From positions 1-52,820 of the forward strand of contig JAHEKF010000015.1 in assembly GCA_024638465.1 (NCBI GenBank): DNA of 52,820 nucleotides, in the 5' to 3' direction. The notes under the pieces are model-generated. The model was given only the letters and a program-made list of their open reading frames with translations, had not been told where the DNA came from and did not search any database. Positions 28,875 to 37,509 of this stretch are shown one piece after another. Made by a program: the position numbers and the translations under genes. The DNA is from Rhodospirillaceae bacterium. GTDB lineage: Bacteria > Pseudomonadota > Gammaproteobacteria > Steroidobacterales > Rariloculaceae. The stretch's first letter is position 1. The number at the start of each line of letters is the position of its first letter.

Positions 28875-30098
28875 TCAGACCGGAACACGCGCGGCGACGC
28901 GAAAATTGCCGGTTTCGATCTCATACTTCTCTGCGTCTCGGCAGACCAGTCGGTTACGGCCCGCGCGTTTCGCTTCGTAGAGCGCCTCGTCGGCGATCTG
29001 AATCGTACCGGCGAGACTTCGGGCGGCCGTCGGTGTGGACAACGCAACGCCGACGCTAACCGTAATAATGTTGTCGACAGTCGAACCTTCGTGCGGAATA
29101 GCGAGCTCCATTACATCTCTGCGAATCTGCTCCGGAATAGTTTGCGCGTGCTCTCGCGGAGGTCCATAAAGAACCAGTACGAACTCTTCGCCACCATATC
29201 TGGCCGCAAAATCGAACGGTCGTTTCGCCGATGAAGCGATACATCGGGCCACTTTCTTGAGGCAATCGTCACCGGCCTGATGACCGTATAGATCGTTATA
29301 AATTTTGAAGTGGTCAATATCGACGAGAACGATTTCGATCGGCTGTTCTTCTCGCTGCGATTGACGCCAGATGCGCTGTATGAAGTCGTCGAACATTCGA
29401 CGGTTGTATAGGCCCGTCAGGCCGTCACGCTCAGCAAGCTCGTTTAGCAGCCGAGTTTCAAGGAAGCTCGTTCTAAGAACGTGCTCGAGGTTGTAGCTCG
29501 CGAGCAGACTGATGAGAACGGTCGCTATCAGCATGGCGAAGGTGTAGAAGAGCGGCGCCAGGGACGTGCCCAGCGCGAGCCCGGAGACGAAATAGCTCGC
29601 AAGCAGCAGCGTTCCGATCGATGCGCTCGCCCGAAATACGAGCCCGGGAAAAAGGCAAGCGCATACGATGACCAGCATTACGCCCGCGGACATATAATAG
29701 TTACCCTCGACTGCGGCTGTCTGCGCCTTGAGCGCAACCGCTATCCCCAGAACGGAAACGCTCGCGATCGCGATTCGCGTGTAGAGCTCACGGAAACGTG
29801 GCGCGTACGTCACGGCTACGATCAGCGCGAGCCCCGGCACGATTATTACGAACCGGAAGAGTATCGCCGTATCGATCGAGATCGCACCGGCGACAGCCCA
29901 TTCAATGAGCGTTTGCACAAGCAATACGCCGATCAAAACGAGCGCCGCAAGCCGGCCGCGGACCCGACTTTGTTCGATAAGGACATCGCGGAAGTCACGC
30001 TCGAGGAAACCGCGGAATTTCAAATTCGCGAAGCCTGCATTTAGCTGCGCCGCGAATGGAGAGCTTCCGCTGCTACTGTTGAGTGCGCGTAAGTCCAT
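28875..30098 (-). CDS. Membrane diguanylate cyclase (GGDEF domain)
   Basis: This 407-residue protein has about six predicted transmembrane helices between residues 51 and 201, then a GGDEF domain. The active-site signature is GGEEF at 302-306. An inhibitory I-site RxxD (Arg293-Asp296) sits five residues before it, so product feedback is expected. The LTGLYNRR and DIDHFKIYND motifs are intact. It should make cyclic di-GMP from two GTP; the membrane part belongs to no sensor family I can name. It ends eight bases from gloA (convergent) and is followed upstream by the bat operon on the same strand. Confidence 0.93.
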   Translation of the reverse strand: MDLRALNSSSGSSPFAAQLNAGFANLKFRGFLERDFRDVLIEQSRVRGRLAALVLIGVLLVQTLIEWAVAGAISIDTAILFRFVIIVPGLALIVAVTYAPRFRELYTRIAIASVSVLGIAVALKAQTAAVEGNYYMSAGVMLVIVCACLFPGLVFRASASIGTLLLASYFVSGLALGTSLAPLFYTFAMLIATVLISLLASYNLEHVLRTSFLETRLLNELAERDGLTGLYNRRMFDDFIQRIWRQSQREEQPIEIVLVDIDHFKIYNDLYGHQAGDDCLKKVARCIASSAKRPFDFAARYGGEEFVLVLYGPPREHAQTIPEQIRRDVMELAIPHEGSTVDNIITVSVGVALSTPTAARSLAGTIQIADEALYEAKRAGRNRLVCRDAEKYEIETGNFRVAARVPV

Positions 30099-30199
30099 GA
30101 AGGTGCGTCCGGCCGCTCGAGCAAAGAAAAAGTGTGATCGAATCGATAGGGCTTTTCCCTAACGCAGGTCACAAGATCGACGTTGGAGTATTGTCGAAA

Positions 30200-31864
30200 T
30201 TAGCGGTATAGCGGCAACAGACCGTCACCGGACGTTATGTCCGACGCACGATCAACAGAGTCGATATTCTTGAGTGCTGCGCGCAACGCCTGACCATCCC
30301 ATTCTCCGGCTCCGGCCCCTGGACCATAGAGATCGCGTTCCAGATCGGCGACAGGCAGCGCGAGCGATTCGGGCAACAATTCCGCGAGCGCACCCAGACT
30401 AGTCGGTGCTGCATCGGGGAAGCGCACCTCGCCCCACTCAAGCAGAAGTCGTCGCGCGCGACGACCGTCATTCTCGGCGCAGGCCTCGCGAATCCGGCGC
30501 AGCAAGCGGCGGTTTGTAGAGCGCGTGGGCGGCGGCTCGACAACCTTTTGCTGCGGAGAACCAGCCGGCTGACGCGATCGCAACGCGAAAGCCAGAGTCG
30601 CGAGCCAAAGCACGAACAAGCCGGCACTGACGGCTTGCCAGATGCCGGCCGATGGCGCGTCGGCCGGAGCTGGCGCCGCGACGGCGTCGACCGGCTCATC
30701 GCTAAGCGCGACAGGCTCCGCTCCGGGCAGCACCAGCAACGATCGAGCAGGGACACTGGCAGCCTGCCAGGATTCTTCCGTCACATTGAACCAGGGTAGC
30801 TCGACCTCCGGTAGCTCATGCGATCCCGGGGTCTGCGCAAGCACCGCGTAACGCTCGATTCGTCGTGACCGCAGCCCATCCCCTTCCGGCTCCCGGATCA
30901 TCTCGGGCTGATCGCCATACTGGCGAATATTTTCGGATCGTGGAATCACCAGATCGGGCAACTGCGTCTCGAGTACGCCCAGTGCATCGATGGTCAACGT
31001 CCTTGTCTGCGGGACTCCCGACGTCAACTGATCGTCCGCAGAACTCCAGCGCTCTTCAATAGACAGGGATTGGGCGGGCAGCCACGCAGCGCCGGCGAAC
31101 GCGGGGGGTGGCGGGACGGCGGAACGCACGGTCAACTCTACTGCGTCGGAACGATAACGCTGAACATTGGAGAACCCGGAGGGCGATACGACGACCGCTT
31201 CGAACGTCACCGGATCTATCGTCACCGGTCCGGACGCTTGAGGGAAAATCGCGTAACGACGTTCCAGCGCAATAAAGCTGCGGCCATCGAATATCGTTTG
31301 AAATTCCCTGTCCTGTCCGAGCTTCTCGATAATTGCTTCGCCACCGCTGACTTCCGGCAACGTCAGCGAAGATCGTCCAGTACTCACGCCGCGATAGAGC
31401 GTCATCGTGTAAACGACCTGGGACTGAACATAGGGGTCGGTGGGAGTTGCCGTCACTTCCAGGAAGATGTCGCCGGCAGCCGCAGCATCGGGGGCCGGGA
31501 CCACTTCGATCTCTACCGGATTGGAAAGCGACCCCGCGAGAATAATCGGCGGGAGTGTGAACGAGCCCGCTTCGCGAGGCATGAGCTGCAAATTCCACTC
31601 GGTTGTCTGCGTAGTCTGGCCGCCAACCATCTGAATGCTCGTGTTTCGCGATCTCTGCAAAATATCGAAATCGGCAGCCAACGGCGACAGATCGGGTTCT
31701 TCTCTGGTCGAGCCCCGAGCCCGCAGCAGATAAGTGAACGATTCATTCTCCTGCACGACATCGCGATCCACGACCGCTTGTAAGGAGATATCCTGTCCGA
31801 GCGCGATCGTCGCGCAGAGCAGCGCGATAAGGGCGACGGACGCTTTGCTGATGCGCGCTACCAT
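30200..31864 (-). CDS. BatD-like protein (oxygen-tolerance family)
   Basis: The 554-residue protein begins with a signal peptide (MVARISKASVALIALLCATIALG). A large periplasmic region of beta-sandwich character has the BatD pattern VDRDVVQENESFTYLL and QTTEWNLQLMPREAGSFTLPP. A transmembrane helix near 420-440 (GIWQAVSAGLFVLWLATLAFAL) and a short cytoplasmic tail follow. I chose ATG 31864, which overlaps the upstream stop (ATGGTAG). The longer frame to 31987 adds a non-conserved Arg-rich stretch. It is the last gene of the moxR-bat operon. Bat proteins are associated with aerotolerance and stress; the molecular role is unsettled. Confidence 0.88.
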   Translation of the reverse strand: MVARISKASVALIALLCATIALGQDISLQAVVDRDVVQENESFTYLLRARGSTREEPDLSPLAADFDILQRSRNTSIQMVGGQTTQTTEWNLQLMPREAGSFTLPPIILAGSLSNPVEIEVVPAPDAAAAGDIFLEVTATPTDPYVQSQVVYTMTLYRGVSTGRSSLTLPEVSGGEAIIEKLGQDREFQTIFDGRSFIALERRYAIFPQASGPVTIDPVTFEAVVVSPSGFSNVQRYRSDAVELTVRSAVPPPPAFAGAAWLPAQSLSIEERWSSADDQLTSGVPQTRTLTIDALGVLETQLPDLVIPRSENIRQYGDQPEMIREPEGDGLRSRRIERYAVLAQTPGSHELPEVELPWFNVTEESWQAASVPARSLLVLPGAEPVALSDEPVDAVAAPAPADAPSAGIWQAVSAGLFVLWLATLAFALRSRQPAGSPQQKVVEPPPTRSTNRRLLRRIREACAENDGRRARRLLLEWGEVRFPDAAPTSLGALAELLPESLALPVADLERDLYGPGAGAGEWDGQALRAALKNIDSVDRASDITSGDGLLPLYR

Positions 31865-33624
31865 GGCTGCAACTCGTCTCCGGGCCACACGTAGTTTCCG
31901 TCCTGATCGACACCGAGTCGCTGATATTGATACAGAAACTTCCTGCGTAAAAGCCCGCCTGGATCCTGGGGGATACGCCGCAGCCACTGTTCAGCAGCCT
32001 GTTCGTCTTCCCATTCTTCGAGCTCACCGGCCGTCGGCATCTCACCCTGAGGAATTTCTTCCGGATCCGCCTGTTCCGAATCGTCCTGTTCGGCGGCCAG
32101 TTGCTGCTGCTCCGATTCCTGATCGGAGTTCTGCGCATTCTGCGGCTGATCCTGCTCGCTGGGCTCCCCTGTTGTCGGTTGTTGCTCGGATTGCTGGTCG
32201 TTCTGTTCGGAATCGTCGCCCTCGCCTTCTCCCGACTGAGACTGATTCTGCTGCGGTTGCTGCAACAGCAAATCACGGTTGTAGCGAGCGTCCTCATGCT
32301 CGGGGTCGAGCTCGAGTGCACGCTCGTAGGCTTCTATTGCCGGGCTGATCTGCCCCGCTCCTGCCAGCGCATTGCCGCGGTTGTAATGCGCGGTGGGCGT
32401 GTCGAGTCCCTCCAGCGTGTCGGCACTCGCCGCAAAGTCTTGCGCCCGGAACTGTGCGGCCGCGCGCCACTCACGATTTTCGAAAAGCTCACGCGCTCTG
32501 TCGTGCTCTTCCGCGTTGAACGCCTGCTGCGCCTGCTGGTCGCGGGTCTGCCAGAGATCCGACCAGGCGAACTCCTGAGCGCGCGCTTCGGGAACGGGAA
32601 CGACAAAGCACACGGCGATTACGACGACCCAGCCACGACGAAAAGCCAGCGCAACGAGCGGAACGATCAACAGAACCAGCCAGAGACCCTGATCGCGCCA
32701 GGAATCTATCTCGAAAAGCTCGGACTCGCCTGACCCGGCCGCATCGCCCTCGCCGGCGACCGTCCCCGACAGCAGAAATTCGAGATCACGATCGTCAGCC
32801 GTCAGACTCGCGAAGCGCCCGCCGCCCGCCCGCGCAAGTCGCGCGAGCATATCGTTATCGACCCGGGGAACGACGACCTGACCGACATCATCGGTGAGAA
32901 AGCCACCGCCTGGCTCGACGATCGGACCGCCGTCAGCGCTTCCTACCGACAATACGTTGACGGTATAACCCTCGCGATAGATGCGCTCTGCGACATTAAT
33001 ACTGGTTGGCGACACTTCGCTGTCTGTGATCAGCAAGATTTCGCCCCGGGGCAGCCCCGTCTGCCGCAACAGCTGTGCCGCTTTATCCAGACCCGATTCC
33101 GGATAACTTCCGCGGCTGGGCATGATATCGCTCGAAAGACTGGCGACGAGCAAAGCGATCGTGTCGACGTCTGTCGTGAGCGGCGCGACCGTGAATGCAT
33201 GTGCGGAGAACACGACGAGCCCGGTTTGACCCGCATCGCGACCTTCCAGCAGCGAGAGGAGCTTGAGGCGCGCCCGGGTAAGGCGTGTTGGCTCGACGTC
33301 AACCGCATCCATCGACCGCGACAGGTCGAGTACGACGACCAGCGCTTCTTCGGAGCGGACTGCCGGCACCGGCAATCGATCCCACGTTGGGCCCGCAAGA
33401 GCGACCGACGCCAGCACCCACGCAGCCATCGCGGCAAGCATCACCGTTTGACGTTCCCTGACAGCCACGCCGGATCCCGTCAGAACATAAGGTTGCAGCG
33501 CTTCGTCAACGATCGCTCGCCATCGGCCACCGAATCCACCGCTCCGAACCAACCGCCAGATGAGCCAGAGCCCTGCCGGCAACGCAAGGAGCCACAGCGG
33601 CCTCAGGAAATGAAACTCAGCCAT
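31858..33624 (-). CDS. BatB/BatC-type protein: VWA domain fused to TPR and Gln-rich tail
   Basis: This 588-residue protein combines what are two genes in some genomes. It begins with two membrane helices (about 8-25 and 60-80). A von Willebrand A domain follows with the metal-site motif DLSRS (100-104) and TDSEV. A further helix lies near 320-350. TPR-like repeats follow (HYNRGNALAGAGQISPAIEAYERALELDPEHEDARYNRD split over about 410-445), then a Gln/Glu/Ser-rich low-complexity segment (about 450-530). The ATG at 33624 overlaps the batA stop by eight bases. The fusion implies the VWA and TPR parts work at a fixed ratio on the membrane. Confidence 0.9.
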   Translation of the reverse strand: MAEFHFLRPLWLLALPAGLWLIWRLVRSGGFGGRWRAIVDEALQPYVLTGSGVAVRERQTVMLAAMAAWVLASVALAGPTWDRLPVPAVRSEEALVVVLDLSRSMDAVDVEPTRLTRARLKLLSLLEGRDAGQTGLVVFSAHAFTVAPLTTDVDTIALLVASLSSDIMPSRGSYPESGLDKAAQLLRQTGLPRGEILLITDSEVSPTSINVAERIYREGYTVNVLSVGSADGGPIVEPGGGFLTDDVGQVVVPRVDNDMLARLARAGGGRFASLTADDRDLEFLLSGTVAGEGDAAGSGESELFEIDSWRDQGLWLVLLIVPLVALAFRRGWVVVIAVCFVVPVPEARAQEFAWSDLWQTRDQQAQQAFNAEEHDRARELFENREWRAAAQFRAQDFAASADTLEGLDTPTAHYNRGNALAGAGQISPAIEAYERALELDPEHEDARYNRDLLLQQPQQNQSQSGEGEGDDSEQNDQQSEQQPTTGEPSEQDQPQNAQNSDQESEQQQLAAEQDDSEQADPEEIPQGEMPTAGELEEWEDEQAAEQWLRRIPQDPGGLLRRKFLYQYQRLGVDQDGNYVWPGDELQPW

Positions 33625-34642
33625 TTTCCGCCACCGCATCGTCAGTGTCGGCAAAGGTTTGTCGCAATGCCGCCAGCGCCCACAGCAAGCTCAGCATGAA
33701 GGCTGCGCTCAGCGGCCAATGATAACGCTCCGAAACCGGCCTGAAGCCGCTCTCTTCGCCCGCTGCCGGCTCGAGCTCATCGAGAATCGAGTAGATGCGC
33801 TGAAATTCCTCGATATCCCGGGCCCTGAAGTAGCGTCCACCCGTCCCTTCGGCGATCGTCGTCAGCGTCTGCTCATCGAGATCGGCTGAGGGATTTACTT
33901 CGCGAACGCCGAACAACGAGCGCACCATGACCGAGTCCGCTCCTATCCCGATCGTATAGATGACCATGCCACGATCACGCGCAAGTTCGGCTGCCTTGAG
34001 CGGGTCGATCGCTCCGGCGGTATTGGCGCCGTCGGTCAACAGGATCAGTACGCGGCGATTCTCCTGTACGTCTGCGTCACTCAACGTGCGTATTGCGAGA
34101 CCGATCGCATCGCCGATCGCTGTCTCCTGACCAGCCAGTCCGATCACGGCTTCATCGAGCAATACCTGAACAGTGGCTCGATCGAAAGTCAGCGGCGTCT
34201 GCAGATAGGTTTCACGGCCGAACAGTATCAGCCCGATCCTGTCACCGACACGACGCTCGATAAAATCTCGGGCGATTGATTTCGTCGCGGTCAGCCGATC
34301 CACCCAGCGTCCATTGAGCTGAAAATCCTGCTCTTCCATGCTGCCGGAAAGATCTACCGCCATTAACAAATCTCTGCCGGTGACCGGCAGCGCCTGTGCT
34401 TCACCGACAAACTGGGGCCTCGCCGCGGCCAGCAAGACCAGCAGCCAGATCAGCCACAGCAACAAGAGGCGTGAGCGGTTGGCGGAGCGACCTCGACTGC
34501 CACCGAGCAGATTTTCGAACTCGGCGGCTACCGGTACACGTAGCGCGGCATCCTTATCCATATACTCGGGCGCCGCATATCGCCGTACGATCCACGGCAA
34601 CGGTATCAGTAACAGCATCCAGGGCCAGGCCAGCTGCCACAT
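33617..34642 (-). CDS. BatA-like von Willebrand A membrane protein
   Basis: The 341-residue protein has N-terminal membrane helices (about 5-20 and 58-75). Its VWA domain has an intact metal-ion site, DLSGS at 97-101, with TDGANT as the third metal loop. A C-terminal helix lies near 315-330. This is the BatA layout. It starts four bases after the DUF4381 stop and overlaps the next gene by eight bases. VWA pairs beside MoxR ATPases are thought to help assemble or activate partner complexes, but no target is visible here. Confidence 0.91.
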   Translation of the reverse strand: MWQLAWPWMLLLIPLPWIVRRYAAPEYMDKDAALRVPVAAEFENLLGGSRGRSANRSRLLLLWLIWLLVLLAAARPQFVGEAQALPVTGRDLLMAVDLSGSMEEQDFQLNGRWVDRLTATKSIARDFIERRVGDRIGLILFGRETYLQTPLTFDRATVQVLLDEAVIGLAGQETAIGDAIGLAIRTLSDADVQENRRVLILLTDGANTAGAIDPLKAAELARDRGMVIYTIGIGADSVMVRSLFGVREVNPSADLDEQTLTTIAEGTGGRYFRARDIEEFQRIYSILDELEPAAGEESGFRPVSERYHWPLSAAFMLSLLWALAALRQTFADTDDAVAENG

Positions 34643-34645
34643 CGG

Positions 34646-35134
34646 TCAGCGCCTCGGCGACTGGGCGCTGACCCAGTCCATGCAGAGTTCGCAAAGAGCC
34701 AGCAATTCGTCCGCAGCAGGGCTGCGAGGCGGCTGATACGGGTACGACAACAGGAGCTGCCCCGGCTCGCCAACGAAATCGGATCGATCCCAACGGCTGT
34801 CGAGATAAGCGAGCCACGCGCTACCTGTGAGCCCCGCAATTTGCTTGCCGTCGGCAGCCATAGTCATAGCGAATCTGCGGAGGATTGTCGATGCATCGAG
34901 TGCGCATTGGCTGGGATCAGCGCCGGACTGGAGGGCTGCGATCGTTTTCCTGAGAGCGCGTTGCGCCGCGCGATGCCGCCAGCGGCGCGCGTAGCGAACG
35001 ACCAATACGAGCGCGATCACGACAGCTGCGGCGACGATCATCCACCAACCGATCGCCAACGGCCACCAGCCGATCGCATCGGGCAAATGGATGTCACGGA
35101 GTCCGAGCTGCGCGGGATCGAGTGCCGGGTTCAT
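34646..35134 (-). CDS. DUF4381 membrane protein of the Bat operon
   Basis: This 162-residue protein has one strong membrane helix at about 22-46 (PLAIGWWMIVAAAVVIALVL). A basic stretch (RYARRWRHRAAQRALRK) follows, and then a helical cytoplasmic part with LTGSAWLAYLD. It matches the DUF4381 family that lies between DUF58 and VWA genes in such operons. The function is unknown. It overlaps the DUF58 gene stop by four bases (ATGA). Confidence 0.85.
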   Translation of the reverse strand: MNPALDPAQLGLRDIHLPDAIGWWPLAIGWWMIVAAAVVIALVLVVRYARRWRHRAAQRALRKTIAALQSGADPSQCALDASTILRRFAMTMAADGKQIAGLTGSAWLAYLDSRWDRSDFVGEPGQLLLSYPYQPPRSPAADELLALCELCMDWVSAQSPRR

Positions 35135-36075
35135 CGGTTGCCGAATCGTTCAGCCAAGGCCGAACGAGGGTCCTGTGTGGTGGCGCAGTCGATCAAATGA
35201 ACCGACGGAATTTGCGTCAGATTTCGGAGCAACTCCTGCCTGGCTTCGAACTGGGAGCGGTAGCGGCGCCGCGCAGATTCGGAGTCCGTGTCGATCGCTA
35301 CCGTCCGCGCTCCCGATTGAATCCGGTAATAGCCGGGCGGCGGCAGATCAGCTTCGATTGGATCGAAAAAATGCACGACAAAGACATCGCAGTGTCCGGC
35401 AAGCTGCCTGAGATTCTGTTCGAACTGTCCGCCCATATCCCGGAAATCACTCATGAGAAAGATCAGGCTGCCAGGTCGGGCAACGCGCGTAATCCGCGAG
35501 AGCGTGTGCTCGATGTCATGTGGTTCATCCGATTCCTGCAGTGAGCCGGGATTCCACATCGAATCCTGGGTGATCGACCGAAACAGCCGCAACGCGGCGC
35601 GTCTTCCAAGCGCCGGTCTGAGTTCGACATGCTCACTTTCCGAGAAAACCAGACCGCCAAGCCGGTCGCCGTTTCCGACCGCGCTCCAGCCGATCAGCGC
35701 AGCGGCTTGTGCCGCCCGGACCGATTTGAACACTCCGCGGGTCGCGAAATGCATCGGACGGCGGAGATCAAGCCAGATCAGTACGGGACGGTCGCGCTCG
35801 TCGCGAAAAACTTTCGTATGCGGTTCACCGGTCCGCGCCGTCACCCGCCAGTCCATCGTTCTGAGATCGTCGCCAGGCTGGTAAAGCCGCGATTCGTCGT
35901 ACTCGACGCCGCGGCCTTTGAACGTCGACAGATGCCCGCCCTCAGCCAGCACGCGAACACGAATCGCAGCGAGGTTGATCGACTCGCCCGCGGCTCTGAG
36001 TGCGATGAGCTCAGGCAGCGTAGCGCGTGCCGGTGAAAGCTCGGCGAGAGGCGTGGTGGGCCTGACGGCCGACAC
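35131..36075 (-). CDS. DUF58 domain protein (MoxR-associated)
   Basis: The 314-residue protein starts at GTG 36075, whose G is shared with the last base of the moxR stop (TAGTG). Longer frames lie antisense inside moxR and are not used. It carries the DUF58 signature DESRLYQPGDDLRTMDWRV and a following ARTGEP..KVFRDERD segment. A VWA-like fold follows, with LIWLDLRRPM as a partial metal-site motif and FLMSDFRD. DUF58 proteins are constant partners of MoxR ATPases; their biochemical role is not known. Confidence 0.9.
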   Translation of the reverse strand: MSAVRPTTPLAELSPARATLPELIALRAAGESINLAAIRVRVLAEGGHLSTFKGRGVEYDESRLYQPGDDLRTMDWRVTARTGEPHTKVFRDERDRPVLIWLDLRRPMHFATRGVFKSVRAAQAAALIGWSAVGNGDRLGGLVFSESEHVELRPALGRRAALRLFRSITQDSMWNPGSLQESDEPHDIEHTLSRITRVARPGSLIFLMSDFRDMGGQFEQNLRQLAGHCDVFVVHFFDPIEADLPPPGYYRIQSGARTVAIDTDSESARRRYRSQFEARQELLRNLTQIPSVHLIDCATTQDPRSALAERFGNR

Positions 36076-37049
36076 TACGGCACGCCCACCCGCGCGAGGA
36101 GCGTATCGACTATCTGATCCGGAGTACGGCCGGCAGCCTCTGCTTCGTAGCTCAGCAGTACCCGATGGCGGAGGACATCGTGGGCAATGCTCTGGATATC
36201 GACGGGAGTGACGAAGTCGCGCCCGGCGAGCCAGGCATGAGCGCGAGCGCAACGATCGAGCGCGATGGTTGCACGGGGGCTGGCACCGTATTGGAGCTGA
36301 CCGGCGAGATCCTCGCCGTATCGATGCGCCTCGCGAGTGGCGATGACGATCTGGACCAAATATTCCTGCAGGGCATCTGCAAGATGCAGGTCGAGCACCT
36401 CCTGGCGTGCCTCCATGACCTCCTTCTGCGACAGAACGTCGAGTGGCTGGAACAGTGCTTCGTCTCCGACCGACCGCTTCGCTTCGTTACGATTGAGCTC
36501 GAGTATCTTGCGCTCGCCCTCCGCATCCGGGTAATCGACCAGCACATGCATGAGAAAACGATCGAGCTGGGCTTCGGGCAGCGGATAGGTCCCTTCCTGC
36601 TCGATGGGGTTCTGCGTTGCCATGACCATGTAGAGCTCGGGCAACCGATAGGTCACCGATCCAACCGTGATCTGCCGCTCACCCATCGCTTCGAGCAACG
36701 CCGATTGTACTTTGGCCGGAGCACGGTTCACTTCGTCCGCCAGCACGAGGTTATGAAATAGCGGGCCCTCGCGAAATACGAATGATCCATCTTGAGGACG
36801 ATAGATTTCGGTACCTGTCAGATCCGCGGGAAGCAGGTCCGGCGTGAACTGCAGGCGGTGGAAGTCGCCTTCGACGCTATGGCTCAGAACCTTGATAGCG
36901 CGCGTCTTGGCAAGACCGGGCGCGCCTTCGACGAGAAGATGGCCGTCGCAGAGCAACGCAACCAGCATGCGATTGAGGAGGCTTTCCTGCCCTACCACGA
37001 GGTCCTTGAGGTGGGCTTCGAGCTTGAGAAAGTTTTCCTGTAGCGACAT
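36075..37049 (-). CDS. MoxR-family AAA+ ATPase
   Basis: This 324-residue AAA+ ATPase heads the bat operon. The Walker A motif is GAPGLAKT at 42-49. Walker B is LVLADEVNRAP, and the sensor and arginine-finger regions include ATQNPIEQEGTYPLPEAQLDRF. This is typical of the MoxR (RavA/MoxR) branch. I chose ATG 37049 (MSLQENFLKLEAHL) because the upstream extension has no conserved content. MoxR ATPases with VWA proteins act as chaperone-like activators of protein complexes. The target here is unknown. Confidence 0.93.
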   Translation of the reverse strand: MSLQENFLKLEAHLKDLVVGQESLLNRMLVALLCDGHLLVEGAPGLAKTRAIKVLSHSVEGDFHRLQFTPDLLPADLTGTEIYRPQDGSFVFREGPLFHNLVLADEVNRAPAKVQSALLEAMGERQITVGSVTYRLPELYMVMATQNPIEQEGTYPLPEAQLDRFLMHVLVDYPDAEGERKILELNRNEAKRSVGDEALFQPLDVLSQKEVMEARQEVLDLHLADALQEYLVQIVIATREAHRYGEDLAGQLQYGASPRATIALDRCARAHAWLAGRDFVTPVDIQSIAHDVLRHRVLLSYEAEAAGRTPDQIVDTLLARVGVP

Positions 37050-37509
37050 AGGCTTATTCGGCGTAAAGGCGGCTGATTTTAACGGCGCAGCTGAAGACAA
37101 ACCATACAAATACCCCAACGTGGACCGCCTGCCGTCTCCTTCTGGATGCGGCTCGACACACAATCGTTGCACTCTCGCCCGGTTCGTATCGCCCTGCAGC
37201 CCGGGGGCGGCGACAGCTCCAGGCGAGTATCGTATTATGTAAGGTTAATGCGAAGGGCGCTAAGTCGCGACGTTTTTCGGCCGTTTCGGACGCGGCCCGA
37301 ATTGATCGCCGTACCGGCTTTACTGCTCTCAACAGCTTCTATTATCGGCGAGTGTGGGGCGGCGCCTGATGACAATATCGTCATACGCGAGATTTCGGCC
37401 TGATCGCCGCCGGACCTCCTCGGCGATTATGTCGCGAGCCTGTGACGAATGTTGTCGAATTTTTCGCGCGGATTCTTCATTCTCGATCCGCTTCTCCAAG
37501 GAGACCTCA
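37050..37509. promoter_or_regulatory. 460-base divergent region between moxR operon and TonB-dependent receptor
   Basis: No gene is supported here; the + strand frame that stays open from 37354 is not conserved-looking. On the minus strand TTCGCA (37254-37249) and GATACT (37231-37226), 17 bases apart, are a weak candidate promoter for the moxR operon. On the plus strand, AAGGAG at 37498-37503 is a clear ribosome site for the receptor gene. I could not identify a firm receptor promoter or operator. Confidence 0.35.

Noticed and set aside
29481-30044. A 187-residue plus-strand frame opposite the diguanylate cyclase gene.
   Set aside because: It is a shadow of the GGDEF gene on the other strand, with no conserved motif or ribosome site.
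36075-36252. Longer DUF58 start inside the moxR gene.
   Set aside because: It is read out of frame inside moxR, while GTG 36075 overlaps the moxR stop and gives the normal DUF58 N-terminus.
37354-37509. A 52-residue in-frame extension of the TonB-dependent receptor to ATG 37354.
   Set aside because: The signal peptide starts at 37510 with a good AAGGAG site, and the extension has no leader-like or conserved content.
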